A stretch of 64,000 bases of DNA from Variovorax paradoxus (GTDB taxonomy: Bacteria; Pseudomonadota; Gammaproteobacteria; Burkholderiales; Burkholderiaceae_C): contig CP063166.1 of NCBI GenBank assembly GCA_016806145.1, positions 930,001 to 994,000 of the forward strand, written 5' to 3'. The position numbers and the translations under genes are program-made. Below are positions 18,351 through 26,581 of this stretch, in pieces; positions within the stretch are counted from its first letter, which is position 1, and every line of letters begins with the position of its first letter. The notes below the pieces were generated by a model. The model did not search any database. It worked only from the letters and a program-made list of their open reading frames with translations, and had not been told where the DNA came from.

Positions 18351-19373
18351 GTGCTGCCCGTCTTTCTCGTTACCTTTCCCTTCTTCGCGTTGATCGCCGC
18401 CGGCTACGGCGCCGCCCGTGCCCGCATCCTCCCGCTCGATGCGATCCCCGGCCTCAACAGCTTCGTCCTCTACTTCGCGCTGCCCTGCATGCTGCTGCGC
18501 TTCGGCGCCGGCACGCCGATCGGGCAACTGCTCGACGGCAGCGTCGCGCTGGTCTGGGGCCTGAGCGCGCTGGCGGTGGTGGGCGGCGTGGTGGCGTTCA
18601 CGCGCAATGCGCGCATCGGCTGGAACGACGCCGCCTTCGGCGCGCTGGTGGCGGCCTTCCCGAACACCGGCTTCATGGGCGTGCCGCTGCTGGTGGCCAT
18701 CCTCGGCGCGCAGGCGGCCGGGCCGATGATCATCACGATCGCCTTCGACCTCGTGGTCACCTCCTCGCTGTGCATCGCGCTGTCGCGGCTCGACGGCGCA
18801 GGCCCGGGTGGCGCGCACCACGGGCCGCGGCAGGCCGCGCGCCAGGCGCTGCGCGGCATCCTCGTCAATCCGATGCCGTGGTCGATCCTGCTCGGCGTGC
18901 TGCTGTCGGCCGCGCGCTGGAAGTTGCCGGGCCCGGTGGAGCGCACGGTCGCGATGCTGGCCGACGCCGCCTCGCCGGTGGCTTTGTTCACCATCGGCGC
19001 GGTGCTCGCGCGTTCGGCGCTGGTGGCGCGCGAGCATGGCGCGAGCGCGGCCGTGGCCCAGGCCATGGGCAGCGGCGCGCGGCCCCTGCCGAAGGCGCCG
19101 CTGGCCGACGTGCTGCCGGTGGTGCTGGTGAAACTGCTCGCGCACCCGCTGCTGGTGTGGGGGCTGGGGCTCGCGGCGATCGCGCTGGGCCTGCCGCTGT
19201 CGTGGCCGGCGCTGGTGGCGATCGTGCTGGTGGCGGCGTTGCCGAGCGCGAGCAACGTGTCGATGCTGGCCGAGCGCTTCGGCGCCGACAACGGGCGCAT
19301 CGCACGCATCATCCTGTGGACGACGGTGGCGGCCTTCTTCAGCTTTCCGCTGGCGGTGGGGCTGCTGAAGTGA
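18351..19373 (+). CDS. AEC (auxin efflux carrier) family transporter
   Basis: A 340-residue membrane protein with about ten hydrophobic helices, typical of AEC carriers. The family motifs are seen: LNSFVLYFALPCMLLRFGAG in the first half, FPNTGFMGVPLLVAILG after helix 4, and LPSASNVSMLAERFGADNGR near the end. Bacterial members export or exchange dicarboxylates such as malate or malonate; the substrate is not evident. The start is a GTG at 18351 that gives the usual N-terminus LPVFLVTFPFFALIAAGYG. It is divergent from rep. Confidence 0.9.
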   Translation: MLPVFLVTFPFFALIAAGYGAARARILPLDAIPGLNSFVLYFALPCMLLRFGAGTPIGQLLDGSVALVWGLSALAVVGGVVAFTRNARIGWNDAAFGALVAAFPNTGFMGVPLLVAILGAQAAGPMIITIAFDLVVTSSLCIALSRLDGAGPGGAHHGPRQAARQALRGILVNPMPWSILLGVLLSAARWKLPGPVERTVAMLADAASPVALFTIGAVLARSALVAREHGASAAVAQAMGSGARPLPKAPLADVLPVVLVKLLAHPLLVWGLGLAAIALGLPLSWPALVAIVLVAALPSASNVSMLAERFGADNGRIARIILWTTVAAFFSFPLAVGLLK

Positions 19374-19390
19374 CGCCGGCTACGGCGTCA
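19371..19390. terminator. Convergent-gene hairpin containing both stop codons
   Basis: TGACGCCG and CGGCGTCA form a perfect 8-bp stem with the 4-base loop GCTA. The TGA of the AEC gene is in the left arm, and the complement of the TAG of the facing gene (19380-19382) is the loop. A compact stem like this may terminate transcription in both directions. Confidence 0.5.
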
Positions 19391-20063
19391 GCACGCCGAG
19401 CTTGAACGGATCGGCATCGGGCAGGCGCTCGCACTTCGAGAAATCGCGGCCCTGCGTGCCGTCGCAATAGAAGGCGTTGTAGATGCGGCCGAACAGCGAA
19501 GGGCTGGCGGTGAACAGCACGCCATGCTCGGGCTGCCAGTGGTCGTTCGCGCCGCGGCCGTCGGCCGAGGCCTCGATCACCTTGGGCGCGCTGGCGCCCG
19601 TCGTGAAATCGGCCGGTGTCCTGTGCGCATCGTCGCGCCAGCGCACCGCGAGCTCGGCCGCCGTGGGCCGCGCCGCCACCGGCAGCATCAGGCCGGTGAC
19701 CTGGAAGCCGTCGCTGAAGCGGTGCGTCTTGCCCGCGAGGAAGGCGTAGGCGCAGGCCGCCATGCACTGGCCGCGCACCTCGGTCTCGACGCCGCTCGCG
19801 CGGATCGCGTCGGCGAAGGCGCCGGCCGCCTCGGCGGTGCCGCCGAAGGAGTCCTCCAGCACCACGGTGCGCACCGTGCCGCTGTTGAGATGGTCGATGA
19901 AGCTGGCGAGCTCGCTGCCGTCGAGCATGCCCGAGACCAGCAGCAGCCGGCCCTGGCGTTCGATCTCGGCGGCGTGCGCGGTGACGGGTGCGAGCACCAG
20001 GAGGCAGGCCCAAGCGGAGGCCGCGACGGACAGAATCCCACTTGCGAAATGGAGCGGTTTCAC
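19380..20063 (-). CDS. Periplasmic ClpP/crotonase-fold protein (COG3904-like)
   Basis: A 227-residue protein with a signal peptide (about 1-32, ending AHA). The mature part matches the COG3904 type: VVLEDSFGGTAEAAGAFADA followed by VETEVRGQCMAACAYAFLAG, a ClpP/SppA-like fold in which a conserved Cys pair replaces or flanks the nucleophile. A typical catalytic Ser-Lys or Ser-His pair is not obvious, so it may be inactive or a binding protein. Further Cys at NAFYCDG and FSKCERL could form a disulfide. No operon partner; it converges on the AEC gene. Confidence 0.75.
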   Translation of the reverse strand: MKPLHFASGILSVAASAWACLLVLAPVTAHAAEIERQGRLLLVSGMLDGSELASFIDHLNSGTVRTVVLEDSFGGTAEAAGAFADAIRASGVETEVRGQCMAACAYAFLAGKTHRFSDGFQVTGLMLPVAARPTAAELAVRWRDDAHRTPADFTTGASAPKVIEASADGRGANDHWQPEHGVLFTASPSLFGRIYNAFYCDGTQGRDFSKCERLPDADPFKLGVLTP

Positions 20064-20316
20064 GAGCGACCTTTGCCTTCAGGAGAGCGGGCTCGATGGG
20101 CGCCCGGGGCCCGGAGGAGCGCGTCGTTGCGGACCCCTCCACGGAGTCTTTTGCAGCGGCGCGCGCGCGGCGTCAACTCTTTTTTCAGAGTTTTTCCCGT
20201 CCGACATGCCGGCCGTAAGACATAGCTATCCGATACCACTTCGGATGAATGCTTGAGTTCGCATTTGCGCTGCTAAAGTGGGCCGCAGACCGGAAGATGG
20301 CATGGGAGCTCGCACG

Positions 20317-20535
20317 ATGATGGCAACACTGTTTCGAATTCTCTTGTGGCTGGCCTGGCTCGCCGGCGCGGCCTGGCTCTGGCAGGCCGGCAAGCTCGGC
20401 ACCGCCTCGGCGCTGGCGCTCGGCGCGCTGAGCCTGGTGGTGTTCGCCTGGCCCGGCAGCGTCGCGCGGCGGCGCCATGCGGACCGCGAACTGCGCTATG
20501 TCGAGATGGGCAAGGAGCCGATGAGCCTGCACTGA
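20317..20535 (+). CDS. Small two-helix membrane protein
   Basis: A protein of about 72 residues with two hydrophobic segments (ILLWLAWLAGAAWLWQAG and TASALALGALSLVVFAWPG) followed by a basic and then acidic tail (ARRRHADRELRYVEMGKEP). GGAG at 20305-20308 supports the ATG at 20317; in-frame starts at 20302 or 20278 are possible. Family not recognised. It converges on priA. Confidence 0.55.
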   Translation: MMATLFRILLWLAWLAGAAWLWQAGKLGTASALALGALSLVVFAWPGSVARRRHADRELRYVEMGKEPMSLH

Positions 20536-20558
20536 GCGCGGGCCCATGGCGACGAGGT

Positions 20559-22790
20559 TCAGATCCCCTGCGGATCGACGTCGATCAGCCAGCGGATCAC
20601 GCCCTTGCCCGCGGGCGTGCGCCGCAACGCATGCAGCTGCGGCTGCCACAGCGCGAGCATGCGCTGCAGCGCGGCGCGCGAATGGCTCTCCAGCAGCATT
20701 TGCGCGCGCTCCACGTTGGCCACGCGCTGGATCGCCAGCGGCACCGCCGGATAGCGCATCACCTGTGCCGCCCCCTCCAGTCCATCGGCCGCGGCGCTCG
20801 CCGCGTTGAGGAAGGCCTGCGCCGCCTCCTGCGTGCGCGCATCGGCGCGCACCAGCGCCTGGTAGGCGAAGGGCGGCATCGCGGCGGCCTGCCGCTCCTC
20901 GAGCTGCTGCGCCGCGAAGGCCGGGTAGTCGTGCCGGCGCAGCGCCTGGAACAGCGGATGTTCCGCGTGGTGCGTCTGGATCCACATCTCGGCCGTGCTG
21001 CCCTGCGTGGCCAGGTAGGCGGCATCGCGGCCCGCGCGGCCGGCCGACTGCATCAGCAGGCTGAACAGCCGCTCGGGCGCGCGGAAGTCGCTCGAGAACA
21101 GCGCGCCGTCGGGGTTCACCGCGGCTACCAGCGTGATGCGGCGGAAGTCGTGGCCCTTGGCGATCATCTGCGTGCCGACCAGAACGTCGACCTCGCCCGC
21201 GTGCACGGCCGCGAGCTGCGATTCGAGCGCGCCCTGCTTCTTCGTGCTGTCGGCATCGATGCGCGCGATGCTCACGGCGCTGCCGTCGGGCCGCTTCACG
21301 GCCGAGAACAGCTCGGCCAGGTGCTCCTCGAGCCGCTCGGTGCCGCGGCCCACGGGCGCGATGTCGAGGTTGCCGCAGACCGGGCAGGCACGCGGCACGC
21401 GTTCGGTGTGGCCGCAGTGGTGGCAGCGCAGCGTGCGGTCGATCTTGTGGAACACGCGGTAGGCGCTGCAGTGCGGGCACTCGCTCTTCCAGCCGCAGTC
21501 GCCGCAGGCCAGCACCGGCGCATAGCCGCGCCGGTTGAGGAAGATCATGCTCTGCTCGCCGCGCGCGATGCGCTGGCCGATGGCGTCGAGCAGCTTGGCC
21601 GACAGCACGGTCTTCGCGGGCTGCAGCGTCATGTCGACCAGCCGCACCGTGGGCAGCTCGCCCGCGCCGATGCGCGAGGGCATGGCCAGCCGCACGTAGC
21701 GCCCGCCGGGGTCGCCGTCGGCCGGCGGGCGGCTCTGGTGCCAGCTCTCGAGCGAGGGCGTGGCCGAGCCCAGGATCACCTTGACCTTCTCGCGGTGGCC
21801 GCGCCACACGGCGAGGTCGCGCGCCGAATAGCGCGCGCCTTCCTGCTGCTTGTAGCTCGGGTCGTGCTCCTCGTCGACCACGATCAGCGCCAGGCCCGGC
21901 ATCGAGGCGAACACCGCCATGCGCGTGCCCAGCACGATGCGCGCGGCGCCCGCGTGCGCCGCCAGCCAGCTCGCGAGGCGCTGCGGGTTGGTCATGCCGC
22001 TGTGCAGCGACACCACCGCCTGCGCGCCGAAGCGCGCCTTGAATCGGGCCTCGAGCTGCGGCGTGAGGTTGATCTCGGGCACCATCACCAGCGCCTGGGC
22101 CTCGGGCGAGCGCGCGAGCAGCGCGGCCACGCAGCGCAGGTAGACCTCGGTCTTGCCGCTGCCGGTGCTGCCGGCCAGCAGGAACGGGCCGTCCTCGGCC
22201 TCGATGCGCGCCAGCGCGGCCGCCTGCTCGGGGCTGGGCTCGACCGGGGAGGGCGTGCCGGTGTCGGCCGCGGCCTCGTCGTCGGCTCCCTTGCGCTTGA
22301 GCCGGCGCGCGAGCTGCACCGTGCTCAGGTCGCGCAGCTGCGGCGGCAGCGCCGCCAGCGCGATCTCGCCGATCGAGCGCTGGTAGTAGCGCCCGGCGAA
22401 GGCCACGAGGTCGCGCCAGGCCGGGCCCAGCGGCGCGAGCGCGTCGAGCGCGGCGGCCACCGGCTTGAGCGCCAGGTCGGGCGCGGCCAGTTCCTCGGCC
22501 GTCCGCGCCTCGGCATGCCAGACCACCCCGAGCACCTCGCGCCGGCCCAGCGGCACCCGCACCAGCGTGCCGGCCGGCAATGGCGCGTCGCCGCCATAGC
22601 TCAGCACGTCGCCCAGCGCGCTGTGCGCGGGCGTCTGCACCGCCACGTCGATGCGCCAGGGCAACGCGGCGCCGGACGTGCCCGGACTGCCGTTCGTCGG
22701 CTCGCCGAGCAGGTCTTCGCTGGGAATGGGACGGGTTGGGATGGTGTCCTCGTTGGCAGGGTTTGTTAAAGCAGTGTTGAGCAAAGTCAC
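20559..22790 (-). CDS. priA: Primosomal protein N' (replication restart helicase PriA)
   Basis: A 743-residue SF2 helicase that reloads the replisome at stalled forks. The N-terminal fork-binding domain begins at WRIDVAVQTPAHSALGDVLS. Then come Walker A LLAGSTGSGKTEVYL, DEEH box VVDEEHDPSYKQQEG, GSATPSLESW, the eight-cysteine zinc module (CGDCGWKSECPHC and RCHHCGHTERVPRACPVCG), and motifs V-VI QMIAKGHDFRRITLV and QSAGRAGR. The apparent start is a GTG at 22790 directly after a TAA of a short upstream frame; an N-terminal extension of about 45 residues is longer than usual, and no Shine-Dalgarno is seen, so the start is uncertain. The upstream region is unusual (see 22791-23149). Confidence 0.95.
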   Translation of the reverse strand: MTLLNTALTNPANEDTIPTRPIPSEDLLGEPTNGSPGTSGAALPWRIDVAVQTPAHSALGDVLSYGGDAPLPAGTLVRVPLGRREVLGVVWHAEARTAEELAAPDLALKPVAAALDALAPLGPAWRDLVAFAGRYYQRSIGEIALAALPPQLRDLSTVQLARRLKRKGADDEAAADTGTPSPVEPSPEQAAALARIEAEDGPFLLAGSTGSGKTEVYLRCVAALLARSPEAQALVMVPEINLTPQLEARFKARFGAQAVVSLHSGMTNPQRLASWLAAHAGAARIVLGTRMAVFASMPGLALIVVDEEHDPSYKQQEGARYSARDLAVWRGHREKVKVILGSATPSLESWHQSRPPADGDPGGRYVRLAMPSRIGAGELPTVRLVDMTLQPAKTVLSAKLLDAIGQRIARGEQSMIFLNRRGYAPVLACGDCGWKSECPHCSAYRVFHKIDRTLRCHHCGHTERVPRACPVCGNLDIAPVGRGTERLEEHLAELFSAVKRPDGSAVSIARIDADSTKKQGALESQLAAVHAGEVDVLVGTQMIAKGHDFRRITLVAAVNPDGALFSSDFRAPERLFSLLMQSAGRAGRDAAYLATQGSTAEMWIQTHHAEHPLFQALRRHDYPAFAAQQLEERQAAAMPPFAYQALVRADARTQEAAQAFLNAASAAADGLEGAAQVMRYPAVPLAIQRVANVERAQMLLESHSRAALQRMLALWQPQLHALRRTPAGKGVIRWLIDVDPQGI

Positions 22791-22835
22791 TTAAGTCGTT
22801 GATTTTTCAGTGCTTTGCGACCCGTCCAGGGTTTC

Positions 22836-22844
22836 TGTGGATAA
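22836..22844 (-). promoter_or_regulatory. DnaA-box match upstream of priA
   Basis: TTATCCACA on the minus strand is the exact high-affinity DnaA box. Such a 9-mer is rare in DNA this rich in GC. It lies 46 bases before the priA start and could link priA expression to DnaA. Confidence 0.45.
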
Positions 22845-23022
22845 CTTTGTTGAAAACCGGGCTGGACTCGCCGCCAAGCCTTGAAAATCAAGGCTCTGGC
22901 TGGAATGCCCGCAAAAAGGGCAAAGTTCAAACTCCATATAAATCAACGACTTAGCTTCGCTATTGCTTTGGTAGCGGGGCCGCACCCGCCTAACGCAATC
23001 TTGCGCAGTGCAACACGCGTTT

Positions 23023-23031
23023 TGTGCATAA
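23023..23031 (-). promoter_or_regulatory. Second DnaA-box match upstream of priA
   Basis: TTATGCACA on the minus strand fits the TTATNCACA consensus, 187 bases from the first box and in the same orientation. Confidence 0.35.
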
Positions 23032-23149
23032 GTCGGTCGCCGAAGCCCGTTTTGGGCCTTGACAAAGCCGCCGCGCCGCACTCTGGCCATCTTCTTTTCC
23101 ACATCCGCCATGCGGACGGGCGGCCGCGGCCGGCGGCGCGCGGGCCGTG

Positions 23150-24265
23150 TCAGGCGGACTGCCGCAACTGGCGCGATTGCGCGTGCACCGCCTGCACCAG
23201 CGCCGACACGTGCTCGGGCGGCGTGAACTGGCTGATGCCGTGGCCCAGGTTGAAGATGTGGGTCGGCCCGGCGGTCGCGCGGTCGGCATGCGGCGCGCCG
23301 AAGGCCTGCAGCACCTTCGCCACCTCGGCCTCGATGCGCGCGGGCGGCGCGAACAGCACGTTGGGGTCGATGTTGCCCTGCAGCGCCTTGGCCTGACCAT
23401 CGCTGCCCTCGGCCACGCGGCGGCGCGCGGCGCCGAGGTTCACGGTCCAGTCCACGCCCAGCACCTGGCAGTCGAGCGCGCGCATGTCCTCGAGCCAGAG
23501 CCCGCCGCCCTTGGTGAAGACGATGCGCGGCACCGGCTGGCCGTCGGGGCCGTGGCGCTTGAGGCCCGCGAGCACGCGCGCGGTGTAGGCCAGGCTGAAT
23601 TCCTGGAACGCGCCGTCGGCCAGCACGCCGCCCCAGCTGTCGAACACCATCACGGCCTGCGCGCCGGCGTCGATCTGGGCATTGAGGTAGGCGGCCACGG
23701 CGTCGGCATTGATCGCGAGCACGCGGTGCATCAGGTCGGGGCGGCCGTAGAGCATGCCCTTCACGAGCCGGTAGTCGCTCGAGCCCGCGCCCTCGACCAT
23801 GTAGCAGGCCAGGGTCCATGGGCTGCCCGAGAAGCCGATCAGCGGCACGCGGCCGTCGAGCGCCTTGCGGATCGAGGCCACGGCGTCGAAGACGTAGCGC
23901 AGCTTGTCCATGTCGGGCACCTCGAGCGCGGCCACGGCGGCTTCGTCGCGCAGCGGGCGCGCGAAGCGCGGACCCTCGCCGGCCTCGAACGAGAGGCCCA
24001 GGCCCATCGCGTCGGGCACGGTGAGGATGTCGGAGAACAGGATCGCCGCGTCGAGCGGATAGCGCGCCAGCGGCTGCAGCGTGACCTCGGTCGCGTAGTC
24101 GACGTTGGTGGCCAGTCCCATGAAGCTGCCGGCCTGTGCGCGGGTGGCGACGTACTCGGGCAGGTAGCGGCCGGCCTGGCGCATCAGCCAGACGGGCGTG
24201 TGGTCGGTGGCCTGGCGCCAGCAGGCTCGCAGGAAGGTGTCGTTTTGCAGGGGGGCGAAGGGCAT
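23150..24265 (-). CDS. hemE: Uroporphyrinogen decarboxylase
   Basis: A 371-residue cytosolic enzyme that removes four carboxyl groups from uroporphyrinogen III to give coproporphyrinogen III in haem synthesis. The family signatures are clear: [20 protein letters not shown] near residue 25, the glycine-rich [36 protein letters not shown] and [15 protein letters not shown], ending with [20 protein letters not shown]. The start [14 protein letters not shown] gives the usual N-terminus. It lies 35 bases after an MFS transporter on the same strand. Confidence 0.96.
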   Translation of the reverse strand: MPFAPLQNDTFLRACWRQATDHTPVWLMRQAGRYLPEYVATRAQAGSFMGLATNVDYATEVTLQPLARYPLDAAILFSDILTVPDAMGLGLSFEAGEGPRFARPLRDEAAVAALEVPDMDKLRYVFDAVASIRKALDGRVPLIGFSGSPWTLACYMVEGAGSSDYRLVKGMLYGRPDLMHRVLAINADAVAAYLNAQIDAGAQAVMVFDSWGGVLADGAFQEFSLAYTARVLAGLKRHGPDGQPVPRIVFTKGGGLWLEDMRALDCQVLGVDWTVNLGAARRRVAEGSDGQAKALQGNIDPNVLFAPPARIEAEVAKVLQAFGAPHADRATAGPTHIFNLGHGISQFTPPEHVSALVQAVHAQSRQLRQSA

Positions 24266-24300
24266 CGGGCGATTGTCGCAGGGCCCCCGCCGTGACGGCG

Positions 24301-25617
24301 TCAGACCGCCGGAACGCGCCGCGCGTCGGCCGGATTCACGTTGCGCCGGTAGAGCACCAGCGTCGCGACCAGCCCGCAGACCGCGGCCGCCGTCATCCAC
24401 AGGCCCGGCGCGCCCTTGTCGCCGGTCATCTCGATCAGGCCGGTGGCCACGGCCGGCGTGAAGCCGCCGAACAGCGCGGTCGCGAGGCTGTAGGCCAGCG
24501 AGAAGCCGGCGGTGCGCACGCTGACCGGCATCACCTCGGTCAGCGCCACCACCATCGCGCCGTTGTAGCTCGCGTAGAGGAACGAGAGCCACAGCTCGAC
24601 CTCGAGCATGCGCGCGAAGCTCGGCGCGCCGACCAGCCACTTGAGCGAGGGGTAGGCCGTGAGGATGGTCAGCACGGTGAACGCGATCAGCAGGGGCTTG
24701 CGGCCCACGCGGTCCGACAGCGCGCCCATGATCGGCAGCCAGATGAAGTTGGAGACCGCCACGCACAGCGTGACGACCAGCGCGTCGGTGGTGCTCAGGT
24801 GGAGCACGGCCTTGCCGAAGGTCGGCGTGTAGACCGTGATCAGGTAGAAGGACACGGTGGTCATCGACACCAGCATCATCCCGGCGATGACCAGGCCCCA
24901 GTTGGCGACCATCGAGCGGAAGATCTCGCGCGCGTCGGGGCGGTGCTTGCGCGCCATGAATTCCTCGGTCTCCTGCAGCGAGCGGCGGATCACGAACAGC
25001 ACCGGCACGATCAGGCAGCCGACGAAGAAGGGCACGCGCCAGTAGAAGTCGCCGATCTCCTGCGCGCTGAAAGTCACGTTGAGCCAGTAGCCGAGCGCGG
25101 CCGCCACCACGATGGCCACCTGCTGGCTGGCCGACTGCCAGCTCACGTAGAAGCCCTTGCGGGCCGGCGTGGCCATCTCCGACAGGTAGACCGACACGCC
25201 GCCGAGCTCCACGCCGGCCGAGAAGCCCTGCAGCAGCCGCCCGATCAGCACCAGCAGCGGCGCGGCGAAGCCGATGGTGGCGTAGGAGGGCACGCAGGCG
25301 ATCAGCAGCGTGCCCAGCGCCATCAGCGCGAGCGTGACGATCAGGCCCTTGCGGCGGCCCACGCGGTCGACGTAGGCGCCGAGGAAGATCGCGCCCAGCG
25401 GCCGCATCAGGAAGCCGGCGCCGAAGGTCATGAAGGTCAGCATCAGCGAGGCGAACTCGTCGCCGGCCGGGAAGAAGGCCTTCGAGATCTGCGTGGCGTA
25501 GAAGCCGAACAGGAAGAAGTCGAACATCTCCATGAAGTTGCCGCCGGTCACGCGCAGGACGGTGGCGAACTTGGAACTGGAGGCGGTGGTGGCCGCGCCT
25601 TTGGACGCTGTGGTCAT
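24301..25617 (-). CDS. MFS metabolite:H+ symporter (citrate/tricarballylate type)
   Basis: A 438-residue major facilitator of the MHS subfamily. About 12 spans are present; the N-terminal signature [20 protein letters not shown], the loop 2-3 motif [20 protein letters not shown] and [20 protein letters not shown] are close to CitA/TcuC-like proton symporters for citrate or tricarballylate. Loop 8-9 repeats the motif ([13 protein letters not shown]). Substrate is inferred only from the subfamily. A terminator-like palindrome separates it from the redoxin gene upstream, so it likely has its own promoter at 25618-25733. Confidence 0.85.
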   Translation of the reverse strand: MTTASKGAATTASSSKFATVLRVTGGNFMEMFDFFLFGFYATQISKAFFPAGDEFASLMLTFMTFGAGFLMRPLGAIFLGAYVDRVGRRKGLIVTLALMALGTLLIACVPSYATIGFAAPLLVLIGRLLQGFSAGVELGGVSVYLSEMATPARKGFYVSWQSASQQVAIVVAAALGYWLNVTFSAQEIGDFYWRVPFFVGCLIVPVLFVIRRSLQETEEFMARKHRPDAREIFRSMVANWGLVIAGMMLVSMTTVSFYLITVYTPTFGKAVLHLSTTDALVVTLCVAVSNFIWLPIMGALSDRVGRKPLLIAFTVLTILTAYPSLKWLVGAPSFARMLEVELWLSFLYASYNGAMVVALTEVMPVSVRTAGFSLAYSLATALFGGFTPAVATGLIEMTGDKGAPGLWMTAAAVCGLVATLVLYRRNVNPADARRVPAV

Positions 25618-25733
25618 GTGTGGAGTCCCCTGGGTTGTGCGTGCGCGATGTGTGCACCCCGAGGGTAGGAAGCCTTGCCCGACGGCAAGCTGACGCGCGT
25701 GGTCAGGTACCTGTCAAAGCCGGCCCCAAAGAA

Positions 25734-25755
25734 AAGAGGCGCCGCGGCGCCTCTT
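25734..25755 (-). terminator. Rho-independent terminator after the redoxin gene
   Basis: A 22-bp perfect palindrome (arms AAGAGGCGCCG and CGGCGCCTCTT). Read on the minus strand it is followed by TTCTTT, giving the stem plus U-tract expected downstream of the redoxin gene that ends at 25782. Confidence 0.75.
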
Positions 25756-25781
25756 GCTGGATGACGGTCCCGGGGACGGGC

Positions 25782-26504
25782 TCAGGTCTTGTACTTGATC
25801 GAGCAGCCGTAGGGCCGCGTGCTGGCCGCCGTGATCGGCTTGTTGCCGAAGGCCTCGCCGAGCGCCTGGTTCACGTAGTTGACGGCGGTCTTGATGTCGT
25901 CCACGCGCGCCGAAGCGATGGAGTCGATGCCGCCCGCGTACACCAGCGTGCCCTTGGGATCGATGATGAAGATGTGCGGTGTGGTGCGTGCGCCGTAGGC
26001 CTGGCCGATCATGCCGTCCTCGTCCATCAGCACCGCGGTGGGCGCGGCCGACTGCGACTTCATCCAGTCGGCCAGCGCGGCCGGCTTCAGGTAGTCGCTG
26101 GCGGCGCGCTCGGTGGAATTGATGGCCAGCCAGACCACGCCCTTGTCGGTGGCGGCCTTCTGGGTGGCGGGCATGTTGCCGCTGCCGTAGTGCTTGCGCA
26201 CGAAGGGGCAGCCGGGGTTGGTCCATTCGAGCACCACGAACTTGCCCGCGAAGTCGGACAGCTTGTGCTTGGCACCGCTGGTGTCGACGGCGACGAAGTC
26301 GGGCGCCTGCTGGCCCACGGCGGGCGCGGCGACGGCGTTGTTGCTCACGAGGAAGGTGGCGCCCAGCGCGACGGCGGCGGCCATGACGGCACGGCGCGAG
26401 GCACGGCTGAGGGCGGCGCGGGCTCGGCGCGCGGCGCGCACCGAGCGCGAGTCGGGGCGCAGCTCGGTGGAGGGGGGAAGGGACATGGGCTGATCGAACT
26501 CCAT
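25782..26504 (-). CDS. Exported thioredoxin-fold redoxin (AhpC/TSA type)
   Basis: A 240-residue redoxin. A long N-region rich in Arg and Ala ends in a Tat-like signal, RASRRAVMAAAVALGATFLV, cleaved near NAVAA. The mature domain has the single peroxidatic-type cysteine in WTNPGCPFVRKHYGSGNMPA, plus APTAVLMDEDGMIGQAYGAR and TPHIFIIDPKGTLVYAGGID. There is no CxxC, so it looks like a one-Cys thiol reductase or peroxidase in the periplasm. It lies 77 bases after the DsbD/ScsB-type gene, which could supply its reducing power. A downstream in-frame ATG at 26486 or the one before AAAVALG could be the true start. Confidence 0.85.
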   Translation of the reverse strand: MEFDQPMSLPPSTELRPDSRSVRAARRARAALSRASRRAVMAAAVALGATFLVSNNAVAAPAVGQQAPDFVAVDTSGAKHKLSDFAGKFVVLEWTNPGCPFVRKHYGSGNMPATQKAATDKGVVWLAINSTERAASDYLKPAALADWMKSQSAAPTAVLMDEDGMIGQAYGARTTPHIFIIDPKGTLVYAGGIDSIASARVDDIKTAVNYVNQALGEAFGNKPITAASTRPYGCSIKYKT

Positions 26505-26581
26505 GGGAATATTTCCGAATGACGGCGACAGCTTAGAGCGGTTTTTTCATGTGCCTGTGACAACCCATGCCGCAGCCGTGG

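Larger units (their letters stand above)
22791..23149. other. AT-rich structured intergenic region upstream of priA
   Basis: A 359-base gap between hemE and priA, visibly lower in GC than its surroundings. It holds two DnaA-box consensus matches (22836-22844 and 23023-23031), a 14-bp perfect inverted repeat (22792-22805 and 22940-22953), and near the repeat centre an 8-bp stem AGCCTTGA/TCAAGGCT with an AAA loop (22877-22895). A 48-codon frame on the minus strand (22791-22937, with a CPFCGH motif) ends exactly at the priA start but lacks a ribosome site. The region presumably holds the priA promoter. Confidence 0.6.

Noticed and set aside
22985..23040. GCCTAAC resembling an integron attC core near 22988
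   Set aside because: No matching GTTRRRY partner or integrase was found; a single 7-mer is not enough.
22791..23149. Possible chromosome or plasmid origin because of DnaA boxes
   Set aside because: Only two boxes, no dnaA/dnaN or rep initiator gene and no AT-rich unwinding repeats; more likely a regulatory region of priA.
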